Position numbers and translations under genes: made by a program. 64,000 nt of DNA, taken from the NCBI GenBank assembly GCA_949825045.1, contig OX463815.1, forward strand, positions 16,857,231 to 16,921,230. Reading direction: 5' to 3'. The stretch comes from Argyresthia goedartella. Taxonomy: Eukaryota > Arthropoda > Insecta > Lepidoptera > Argyresthiidae. Shown here in pieces: positions 54,805 through 64,000 of the stretch; within the stretch, counting starts at the first letter, position 1, and each line of letters begins with the position of its first letter. Below the pieces are notes generated by a model, which was given only the letters and a program-made list of their open reading frames with translations, ran no database searches and had not been told where the DNA came from.

Positions 54805-55005
54805 TGAAACGCCTGCTTCTATTGAGCAGTGTAATAATAATGACATGTACTCCTTGGAATCTGTTCCAAGCTCTTTAAATTAACCCATAGGACAACAGAG
54901 AGTAACTCTGGCAGTAATATTAATATTTGTATAAATATACCTTCATCTTGCCCATTAAATCAAGTTACTAGTAATGAAAAATGTAAAAGTAAGAATATTT
55001 TAAAC

Positions 55006-57825
55006 GTGGTTCATCAAAATATACAGGGCATGTTAAGTAAAGAACTGGAAATTGAGTTATTCATGAACTGTAATAATATTGATATTTTATGTATAACAGA
55101 GCACTTTTTAAAGAGTTATCAGTTCATGTTCAACTTTAATAACCACCACGTTGCTAGTTCGTTCAACAGAAAAACAGCTGATCGCGGTGGCTCCTTAATA
55201 CTTGTAAATAATAGTTTTAAATATAAGGAACGAGTTGACATAGTGAGCCTGTCTGTTGAGCGTACCATGGAAATAGCCTGTATTGAACTTGAACAACTTA
55301 TTGTAATGAGCGTATACAGACCACCAGATTCATCCTTTGATTTATTCGAAAAGAAAATGGATGAAGTGTTGATTAAAATCAGCGATAAAAACAAATTTTT
55401 TATAATTTGTGGTGATTTTAATGTTAATCTGTTAGAGGATAATAATATTTGTACTAGATTAAAATCTTTATTTTTATGTCACAACATGAACTATCTGTTT
55501 TTGGAGCCTACTAGAATTACTGCAACATCTGCTACCTGCATTGACAATATATTTACTAACATTACGCCCATTTTCAAATCGATCATCAATAAATTAACCT
55601 CTGATCACTCTGGTCAGATAGGTATATTCAATTTTAAAATAAAAAAGGACCAAAAAGAGGATATTACATGTGTGCCCGTTAGTGACACTCGGCTTGAACA
55701 CTACAGGAATAATATTTTAGATAAACTATGGGAAATACCATACAGTGACGATCCAAATTTGTTGTACAACTCAGTATTTAACCTTGTCAAAAATGAATAT
55801 GATACGGTATTTAAATCAAAAACTATAAAAGTTAATAACAAAGCTTTGTTTAGTGATTGGGCGACAGTTGGAATTCATAGGAGCAGACGAAGATTATATG
55901 AACTCTATGAAGAGAAATCATATAACAAAAATACGGCCTTTCTAGATTATGTTCGTAGTTATTCAAAAATGTTTAAACGCGTTTGTGCCGTAGCTAAATC
56001 TAATTTCATTAAAAACAAAATTGAATCTAGTAGCAATGTAATGAAAACGACTTGGCAAATTATAAACAGAGAGACTGGAAAGGCCAAAGCTACACATAAT
56101 AACTTCAAGCTTAAGATAGATAATCAATTGCTAAGTACAGACCTAGAAGTAGCAAAAGCTTTCGAAAATTTCTTTACGGACATTCCAGTTTCAACAACCA
56201 AGTCTTTAAATTCATCTCCTGCTGCTGCTGAATCTATACTTAAACAAAACTTTGAGGATTGTAAAACAGATTTTAAATTTAGGCACGTAAATAATGAAGA
56301 CATTGTAAAAGCGTTTAAATCCCTGGAAATGAAAAAGACAGCTGATGCCCATGGTCTATCAGTAAAAATTATTAGTTCCATTGTAGATTGTATTGCACCT
56401 CACCTTTGTTGTATATTTAATCAATGTATAGATAATGGTGTGTTTCCTGACTTGATGAAACTAAGTAAAGTTATACCTTTATTCAAAGCTGGTAGTACAT
56501 CAGACCCCACCAATTTTAGACCCATATCGATACTACCAACGCTTAGCAAAATATTTGAAAAACTCATACTTAATCAATTGCAAAGTCATTTTTATCTCAA
56601 TAATTTAATTCATATTGCTCAGTTTGGTTTCACAAAGGGTCGTTCAACAGCCGATGCTGGTGTTGAACTAATCGACAATATTTTTGATGCCTGGGAAGAC
56701 GCAATGGATGCAATAGGTGTCTTCTGCGATCTATCCAAGGCTTTTGATTGCGTCCATCATGACACTCTTGTCAGGAAGTTACGCCATTATGGTGTAAAAG
56801 ATCAGGCACTTGGCCTTCTGGAGTCATATCTAACAGATAGGGTTCAGATGGTCGATGTTAATGGGAAAAGATCACCTGGGTCTTCAATAGGTATGGGCGT
56901 ACCGCAAGGTTCAATTCTTGGTCCTTTCTTGTTTTTAGTATATATTAATGATTTACCTTACCTTGTTAAAGCAAAACATGGATTAGTATTGTTTGCCGAT
57001 GATACTTCTTTGATATTTAAAGTTAAAAGACAGCAATCAAATTATGACGAGGTAAACAATGCTATCTCTAGTATAGTGAACTGGTTTACTGTTAACAATT
57101 TATTACTTAATGAAAAGAAAACTAAATGTATTAAATTCGTGTTACCCAATGTGAACCCGGTAACTACAGACATATTTATAAAAGGACAGAGATTGGACCT
57201 TGTGCAGTCGACTGTCTTTTTGGGCATTACTTTAGACGCCAAACAACAATGGGATCCTCATATAAATAAATTGTCGAACAGACTGAGTTCGGCAGCGTTC
57301 GCAGTTAAAAAAATTAGAGCTCTTACCGACGTAGACACCGCTAGACTAGTCTACTTTAGTTACTTTCATAGTCTAATGACCTATGGTATTTTATTGTGGG
57401 GTCACGCTGCGAATGCTAATAGTATATTTATTCTGCAGAAACGGGCTGTTCGTGCAATTTATAGATGAGGGCCTAGAGTGTCACTGAGGGAAAAGTTTAA
57501 AGAAATCAATATTCTGACATTTGTGTCTCAATATATCTATGACAATCTTGTGTATGTAAAAAGAAATATAACTAATTTTCAGAAGTACAGTGATATACAC
57601 AATTTTAATACTAGAAATAAAGACAAGTTGGTTGCTTATGTAAGCCGACTACATAAAATTAGTAATTCTTTTAAAGGCAATTGTATACGCTATTACAATA
57701 AGGTCCCTACTGATATTAAAAACTTACCTTTAGACAAGTTTAAAATAATAATAAAACAGAAATTGTGTAAAAAAGGTTACTATAGGATATCTGATTATTT
57801 AGAGGACAGATGTCCATGGGAATAG
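55006..57825 (+). CDS. LINE ORF2: endonuclease and reverse transcriptase, one nonsense codon
   Basis: The endonuclease starts VVHQNIQGML and has CITEHFL, MSVYRPPDS, ICGDFNVNL and TSDHSGQIG. The RT follows: WQIINRETGKA linker, FRPISILPTLSKIFEK, AQFGFTKGRST, VFCDLSKAFDCVHHDTL, MGVPQGSILGPFLFLVYIND and an intact LFADDTSLIF catalytic box, then VFLGITLD. At 57466-57468 TGA interrupts the frame; downstream GPRVSLREKF to the stop at 57825 stays in the same frame. The partial copy at 4048-4742 has a leucine codon at that place, so this is a recent single-base nonsense change. About 940 codons would be the family's length. Confidence 0.92.
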
Positions 57826-58070
57826 ATTGTTTGAGTAGCAGGCTGTTTCGATATATAATTAGCATTAATTTTGTAATTTGACAATATTTTATTTAAAAAA
57901 GGAAACGCAAAAGATGCGACGACTGTGGAGTTTCTTCGGTGAGCTCTTCTCCACAGATTCCGCCATTGTGTTAGTGAACTCACCCAAAAAAATGTAATGA
58001 CGGATCTAAGTGATGTAACAACATCCTATGGAAATAAATGATTTTTGATTTTGATTTTGATTTTGATTTT

Positions 58071-60593
58071 GACGTATTCAACACTTTTAAGCAATATAAA
58101 AGCGAAGTCGAGACGTTCCACAACAAAAAGATAAAACACCTGCAGACAGACAACGGCACTGAATATCGCAACAAGGAATTTGACGATTTCCTCAAACTAC
58201 ACGGAATCCAAAGAAGATTGACCACTGTGTATACCCCGCAACAAAATGGAATAAGCGAGAGGAAGAACAGATCTTTGTTGGACAAAGCCAGATGCCTGTT
58301 GATCGAAGCAAACGCACCCAAAAAGTTGTGGGCAGAAGCGGTACATACGGCCAACTACCTTATTAACCGTAGCCCTTCGAAAGCGTTAAACGGCGAGATA
58401 CCATTCACGAAATGGATTGACCGAACACCATCTGGCAATCATCTTCACGTTTTCGGCAGGAAGACCTTTGTCCTGAAAAAGAACAGACGAGGAAAGCTGA
58501 CTCAACACGCTAAAGAGGGCGTATTCATGGGATACTCGTTGACTACAAAAGGATACAGAGTATACATACCTGAAGATGATGACATGGTGATAAGCAGGGA
58601 CATCAAGGTTATAGATCAGATGTTCTTCAAAGAAAAAGACACGGATTATGAAAACCTTGTATACAAAGAGGAACGCCATCACTCGAACACACCTGAAAAA
58701 GAAAAAGAAAATAAAAACAAAAGAAAAAAGAACAAAATTAGACAGGAAATAGAAATCGAAATTACAGAGAGGAAAAATGACACAATGAATAACGAAATTC
58801 AAAATCCGGAAAACTTACCTCTAGATCCTGATGACTTGGACGAAAACGAATCCTTTGATGACGCATCGGAGATAGTAGAGATTCCTGAGAATGGGAGGCC
58901 GCAAAGAGAGAGGCGCCCACCTGCATGGACTAGAGATTATGTACTGGATGAGACTGAAGAAAGCCAAGAAAGTCATTTACTCAATGAAATAACTTACCTG
59001 TCTGATGAAAATGAGAACGACGAGTACTGGCATGATGCCATAAAAGCTGAAATAAGAGCACATGTCAAGAACGGAACCTGGAAAGTCGAAAAGAAAGGCA
59101 AAGATGTGAAAGTCGTTGACTACAAAATGGTTCTAAGAAATAAAGTTGGACCAGATGACAGCGTCACAAGAAAAGCCAGACTTGTAGCACGAGGTTTTAC
59201 ACAGCGACCAGGTATCGATTACAATGACACTTACGCACCCGTCGCGAAACTAAGTTCGATCAGATCTGTCATCGGAGTAGCTGTCGAGGAAGAGTTAAAT
59301 CTGAACCAAATGGACGTCACAACCGCGTACCTAAATGGTGAGCTGGAAGAAAAGATAGTGATGAAATACCCTGACTACTTAGAAGAATACCTGACAGAAA
59401 TTATGGTCGAAGAAAGTACAAAAGAAGACTTAACTATATACAACAAAACAGTTGACATGCTGAGAGACATAAAAAACAACCCAAAAGAGAAGGTATGCTG
59501 TCTCATTAAAGCGCTTTACGGACTCAAGCAGGCAGGGAGGCAGTGGTACAAAAAGCTCGACACAGAACTAAAACACATCGGTTTCAGAGCATCAGAAGCT
59601 GACCCATGTGTATACCTACTAGAGAAAAGAGGAGTTAAAATAATAATAGTAATCTATGTCGACGACTTATTGATTGCCTACTCGTGTCCTAGAAAACTTA
59701 AAGAAGTCAAAGACCTGCTAAATTCAAAATTCGAACTAAAAGATTTGGGAAGACCGAAACGGCTCATTGGTATAGATATGATATATAACAAAGAAGGAAT
59801 TAAAATATGCCAACAGAAATTCATTGAAGACACTTTAAAGAAATTTAAAATGGAAGAATGCAAAACTACATCAACGCCAATGGAGCCAGGCCTCAAACTT
59901 GAAAGATGTGGAAAAGATGAAAGTCAACATCTTAATCTTCCTTACAAAAATTTAATAGGTACGCTGATGTATCTGGCAGTTGCAACTCGCCCTGACATCA
60001 TGTTTGCTATAAGCTACCTATCACAGTTTAATGACTGTCATAAGGAAGAGCACTTTAAGTGCGCGAAAAGGGTACTTCGATACCTCAAAGCGACTAAAAA
60101 CGTCGGATTGACATTCACGAAGACCGGCCAAGACATGCATGGCATGGCTGATGCGGACTGGGGCTCTTGCAAGCTCGATCGGAAGTCATTTTCAGGCTAC
60201 TGTTTTAAATATGCTGGTACGGCCATAAGCTGGATGTCGAAGAAACAAAAGAGCGTCGCCCTTTCGACAGCAGAAGCGGAATACGTCGCCTTAACCGAAG
60301 CTGCGAAGGAAGCAATACACTTAAAAAGTCTATTCAAAGACTTGGGAGCTGACTAAGAACGAGTTGTTGTCGCAACCGACAATCAAGCAGCCCTCAAGTT
60401 AAGTCAAAATTCAATGGTGACGTCGAAGTCAAAACACATTGATTTAAAAATGCACTTCATTAGGGACTGTATCCAAGAAGGAGCAATAGACGTCAAGTAT
60501 CTGCGAACCGAAGACATGGAGGCAGACCTGCTAACCAAAGCTTTAGCTGGTCCGCGTTTGATGAAGTTGCGGAGCAGCCTTGGACTGTCCTGA
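58071..60593 (+). CDS. Copia gag-pol, 3' half: integrase, reverse transcriptase, RNase H
   Basis: The copia frame resumes as DVFNTFKQYKSEVETFHNKK, continuing the integrase (QTDNGTEYRNKEF second Asp; TPQQNGISERKNRS catalytic Glu). An acidic/basic linker follows, then the RT with ARLVARGFTQRPGIDY, TYAPVAKLSSIRSV, MDVTTAYLNGEL and YVDDLLIA (catalytic Asp pair). RNase H runs from RPDIMFAISYLSQF through ADADWGSCKLDRKS and STAEAEYVALTEA. A TAA at 60354-60356 interrupts the frame, but the same frame continues with VVVATDNQAALKL and MEADLLTKAL to TGA at 60591-60593. Apart from that stop and the LINE insertion the frame is intact. Confidence 0.93.
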
Positions 60594-60608
60594 TCACTAC
60601 GATAGTGC

Positions 60609-60620
60609 CGTGAAGAGGAG
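60609..60620 (+). promoter_or_regulatory. Copia polypurine tract
   Basis: GAAGAGGAG lies directly before the TG of the 3' LTR, the position of the plus-strand primer. Confidence 0.6.
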
Positions 60621-60776
60621 TGTGAGTACTGGCCACAGCACTGTCGATGGTTCTCTGTATGAAATTAATGTGACAAGATACTTCAGATTGTCAATGCAAT
60701 TCTGTTATTGTAAAAGACTAACAATAAATGTGTATTTTATGTCCGCCATGTCATTCCATGTGAAATAACCCCAACA
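60621..60776 (+). repeat. Copia 3' LTR
   Basis: 156 bp, one mismatch to the 5' LTR. It is followed by the GATAC duplication at 60777-60781. Confidence 0.95.
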
Positions 60777-62042
60777 GATACATATAAACTGAAAAGGGTA
60801 GTCTAGTGCAATTATAAAATTACTAAATACCAATAAAATATAATACTTACTATAAAAATACATATAATTAAAGAAATAGTAGATAAAATAAAAATAAACA
60901 AATAATAATAATAAACAGATAAATACAATTACATACTTATATATACAATACCTATGATGAAAGAGAAAGCGATTCTTAAAGGAGAAGAGAGTGGGACTAT
61001 CCCTAATAGTGCAGGGAAGTGCGTTCCACAGCCGAATGGCCCTCAGCCTGAGCGAGTGCTCGTAGGCGCCGGTGTTATGCTGCGGAATACATAGAAGAGA
61101 CACCGTGTGAGATCTCCGCTCCTTGCCTCTGGAGAAAAGGAACTCAAAACGTTCACGAAGGTAGGAGGGATATCTGGGATTTCTCAAGATGTTAAAGAGT
61201 AAAGCCAATATGTGGAAATCACGGCGAAGACGAATCGGGAGCCAACCCAGTTCCTTGCGATATTGCGAAACGTGGTCATACTTGCGCAGCCCGAAGACGA
61301 ACCAAATCCCGAGGTTTTGAAGTCGTTCGAGTTTATTCAGTTGTTCTTCGTTTGCACTCACCCAGCAAGCATCGGCATAGTCAATTAAAGGAAGTAGAAG
61401 GGACTGGGCTAGAGTGACTTTAGTGTGCCGTGGAAGGAAGTATTGTAATCTCCGAAGAGAGTGAAACGATGCAAAGACTCGTCTGCTGACCTCGGAGACA
61501 TGGGGCGACCAAGACAGCATGTTATCGAATACAACTCCGAGATTTTTAGCTTTATCGCTGTATTTGATTACGGTTCCGTCAAATATTAGAGGAGCGATTT
61601 GAAGTTGTTGTAACAGGTTAAGAGAGCATCGGGTTACCAAGATCAAGGCCTGCGACTTGCTCGGGTTGACTAGAAGCCCATACGAGAGGGCCCACTTCCG
61701 GATATTCTCGAGGTCAGCATTCAGAGCCTCCACAGCCGGAGTCACATCACGCGGAGAAAAATGCCGGTATATTTGGAGGTCATCTGCGTAAATATGATAT
61801 GAAGATGTAAGTACATCAGAGATTGAGTTGATAAAAACCGAGAACAGAAAGGGTGAAAGGATGCCACCCTGAGGAACCCCAGTGAATAGATCGCACCAAT
61901 CGGTGGATGTCTCCTCAGACTTGATGCGTTGTTGTCGATCTCTGAGATAGGAGTCAAACCAGAGGGCGGCATGAGAGGAGACATTAAGTGAATGAAGGAT
62001 CGCAACCAGGATATCAAAATCCACGCAGTTGAAAGCGCTGCT
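60777..62042 (-). pseudogene. 5'-truncated LINE reverse transcriptase
   Basis: On the minus strand the coding part begins within SAFNCVDFDILVAIL (near 62040). It has GVPQGGILSPFLFSVFIN, an intact IYADDLQIYRHF catalytic box, AKNLGVVFD and RRVFASFHSLRRLQ, and ends RAIRLWNALPCTIRDSPTLF with an AT-rich 3' part. The upstream RT fingers and endonuclease are missing, as in typical 5'-truncated insertions. Its 3' UTR is cut by copia at 60776 and resumes at 52255. The same family supplies 28797-29240 and the tails at 10567 and 50370. Confidence 0.88.
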
Positions 62043-63388
62043 GTGTATGTCTTTCTCTTTATTAAAACGCAAAGGGATAAAAATTTGCTACTTAACAATA
62101 ATCAACCGTATACTCTAGTGAAAGAAAATTTTAAGGGATCGTCCAGATGGAGATGCACAGAACGCCAAGATTGTACCGCCTCTGTTACTCTGAACCCAAC
62201 GAAAACCAATATTTTAAAGGAGTCGTTACACACCTGTGATCCGGACCGGAAGATTACTGTTGATGTGAAAAACTTTGTCAATAATTTAAAGAATGAGGTT
62301 TGTTTCAACTTAGGTTCGATACAAGAAATATATGAGCAAGAAGTTGAAAAGCTGAAAAGAATTAGTCAAGTGTTCCATTTAATGCCGACATTTGTTTCGC
62401 TGAAAAGCACACTGTATCGAGCCCGTAAGATTTTCTTGAACACAAATAAGTTGATTTTTAAAACTTTATCAGAAGTTAAGCTGCCAAACGAAATGACACA
62501 AGAATACTTTGTCATAGAAGATGGAGACTCAGATAAAATTTTGATATTTTGTTCATTCATAGAATCTGGCAAATATCATTCGTATTACGGTGAAGGAACG
62601 TTTCGTGCAAGCCCTAAGCCTTTCTACCAACTGTATATATAACACCTAGATTTATTCTCTTTTGACAAGTCTGTGAATGTGATTCCTGCTATTTTCAAAT
62701 TCTTGCCGAATAAAACTGAAAAGACTTACAAGCGTCTATTTACATTGCTCAAGACTCAACTAAATTTTACGTCAGATTGTTCAAGTGTGACTATGAACAA
62801 GCTCAAATAAACTCGGTTACAGCTGTTTATCCAGAGGCCAAAGTAACAGGCTGCTTCCAACATTATAATAAAGCGATATGGAAACGAGCTAAAGAGACTA
62901 AACTCAACAAAACTAAAGAAGGCGTGAAAATTGCTTGACTATGCTCGTTACTTGCCTTAATGCCCGCTTCTTTCATAAAACAAGCTTACAACGAAATTGT
63001 TGCTTTTGCCCCGAGTACGGTACCATGGAATGCATTCAAAAAGTATTTTGAAAAACAATGGATGTCAAAGGATCCTACAATATTAAGCTGCTCTGAAGAC
63101 ATCCATAGAACAACAAATTCAGCTGAGGGCTACCATAGAAGGCTTAATACCAAATTCGCTGGAAAACCAATTTTTTTTTATATTTACAGTATCCTTAAGA
63201 AGGATGTGAAACACTTCGACAACAAAATTATGCGGAGCGTCTTTCACCATTTTCCAAAAAACAGTAAATCAAAGGACATAATTTTTGATACGAAATATAA
63301 AAAATACTTGTCCCAATTAAATAAAAGAACGATGACACCATTGGCTTTTTTAAGAAAAATAGTTATTTTCAGGCTTACTTTAGGTTAA
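62043..63388 (+). pseudogene. FLYWCH finger / MULE transposase-type gene relic
   Basis: The first frame (to 62642) has a FLYWCH-type finger: GSSRWRCTERQDC with a later LHTC (C-x-C-H-C pattern). It then has a spacer and YGEGTFRASPKPFYQLY, the start of a MULE transposase domain. Shifted frames with stops follow (about 62640-62940). The frame 62960-63388 carries HRTTNSAEGYHRRLN, the conserved end of these transposase-like proteins. The truncated LINE at 62042 replaced its 5' end. It is a pseudogene; the original could have been a domesticated gene or a transposase. Confidence 0.78.
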
Positions 63389-63425
63389 GTGAAGATTAAA
63401 GTGGGAGAGCCGTGGCTCTCTAGAT

Positions 63426-63464
63426 ACTCTAAAGCCGAAAGGGGGTTGCTTTCGGCTTTAGAGT
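63426..63464. repeat. Perfect 16-bp inverted repeat (7-nt loop)
   Basis: ACTCTAAAGCCGAAAG at 63426-63441 is exactly complemented at 63449-63464, about 40 bases after the FLYWCH/MULE frame stops. Confidence 0.9.
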
Positions 63465-63959
63465 GTCGAGGAAGTCACGGTATGTGTTTAAGGGTGCGAG
63501 AGTGTGCAAGTTGAATGTGTTACCGTGTTTAAATTATTAATTAATTTGAAAACTTAAGGGGAGATCTTAATAATATTTAATAATAATATGAAATAATATT
63601 AATGTAGAAGTAGTATTATGTTTAGGTTAACAAAAACATGTTTTTTTTTTTGTAATCCTAAGCAGAAAAATTAAATGGTATACACAGAAATATATATTCG
63701 TTTAAATACATAGTTACTTATAATCATCATGAAGTACAATCATAATAGTAATACATAGTTACTTTCTATTTGCCGGTAACATATAAAAATATTCCGTAAC
63801 CACTTTCTTGTAAAATAAAATACGAGTCTCTTAGGTAGTGGGAAGCAAAATTAACAATCTTACACCGGAGTGAGTGGCGCGCTTTGGGAGAGGCCTATGC
63901 TCAGAAGTGCATAAGGCATGCTGATTATGATAAGGGCCGATCTAAAAATGAGACCAGTT
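63465..63959. other. Unassigned AT-rich sequence
   Basis: No gene or clear repeat. A short repeated word (AATACATAGTTACTT at about 63704 and 63751) is seen. Confidence 0.4.
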
Positions 63960-64000
63960 AGGAAAGTGTCAAGTTCAAGAAAATGACGAAGTCGTCCTGA
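63955..64000 (+). pseudogene. Start of a second IS630-type DDE transposase copy, running off the window
   Basis: The last about 45 bases (AGGAAAGTGTCAAGTTCAAG onward) match the reverse complement of 51783-51830 closely, including GACGAAGTCGTCCTGA. The copy is on the opposite strand to the one at 51169-51850 and continues outside the window. Confidence 0.72.

Larger units (their letters stand above)
53946..58069 (+). mobile_element. Complete Jockey/CR1-type LINE inserted in copia integrase
   Basis: A 4.1-kb insertion with TGACG at 53941-53945 and again at 58070-58074 (probable target duplication). It ends in a (TTTTGA)n tail at 58041-58069. It has a 46-base leader, ORF1 (53992-54804), ORF2 (from about 55000) and a 0.24-kb 3' UTR. 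It is on the same strand as copia. Other copies of the family are at 503-1656 and 4048-4742. Confidence 0.93.
52256..60776 (+). mobile_element. Copia (Ty1-type) LTR retrotransposon, young, interrupted
   Basis: Two 156-bp LTRs (52256-52411, 60621-60776) begin TGTGAGTACT and end CCCCAACA. They differ only at one base (CATGTCTTT versus CATGTCATT). The target duplication GATAC is at 52251-52255 and 60777-60781. A primer site follows the left LTR and a purine tract precedes the right one. The gag-pol frame is protease-integrase-RT-RNase H, the copia order. A LINE at 53946-58069 splits the integrase. Without that insert the element would be about 4.4 kb. Confidence 0.96.

Noticed and set aside
58038..58070. 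Start MIFDFDFDFDFD of the copia 3' frame
   Set aside because: This is the TTTTGA tail of the inserted LINE; copia coding resumes at 58071.

Overview
This is a eukaryotic nuclear window, almost certainly from a moth or butterfly. It has AT-rich intergenic DNA, spliced genes with GT-AG introns, and several dispersed repeats that I recognise as abundant in Lepidoptera. It is dense in transposable elements of nearly every class, many nested in one another. I see no rRNA gene, true tRNA gene or CRISPR array.

Host genes. Two complete multi-exon genes lie head to tail on the minus strand, and I could build both from sequence with every intron phase consistent. An adenylate kinase 7-like gene (16 coding exons, 48689 down to 36765, 808 codons plus stop) is followed 600 bases later by a pickpocket-type DEG/ENaC channel gene (10 coding exons, 36164 down to 10703, 501 codons plus stop). 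Intron 3 of the channel gene is 14.6 kb. It holds a probable third, nested gene on the same strand (33886 to 31172) coding for a lysine-rich protein I do not recognise, a decayed Polinton-like element, and an OTU-bearing LINE.

Left flank (1-10.7 kb). A broken LINE fragment (503-1656) and a full-length but dead Jockey/CR1-type LINE on the minus strand (about 2061-7582). The latter is interrupted by a 0.7 kb 3' piece of the LINE family whose complete copy sits at 53946-58069. Beside it is a dead cysteine-rich CXC-type gene.

Channel gene and its introns (10.7-36.2 kb). SINEs, a long-TIR element, a split mariner, MITEs, a 27-bp minisatellite, the Polinton-like element (21463-27592), and the LINE at 27775-30837 flanked by a perfect 24-bp target duplication.

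Adenylate kinase gene (36.8-48.7 kb). Its introns contain a SINE, a 240-bp tandem repeat, a decayed piggyBac-like transposase with a snap-back duplication, and two tandem repeat copies.

Right flank (48.7-64 kb). A three-level nest: a LINE (62042 down to 52130) was split by a young copia element (52256-60776; its two 156-bp LTRs differ at one base), and the copia integrase was split by a complete LINE (53946-58069). Relics of an IS630-type DDE transposase and of a FLYWCH/MULE transposase flank the nest.

The most unusual items are the compact Polinton-like cassette with an ATGA gene overlap and twin core promoters, the nested lysine-rich gene, and the OTU-bearing LINE. Family assignments come from motifs read by eye; no database search was run.
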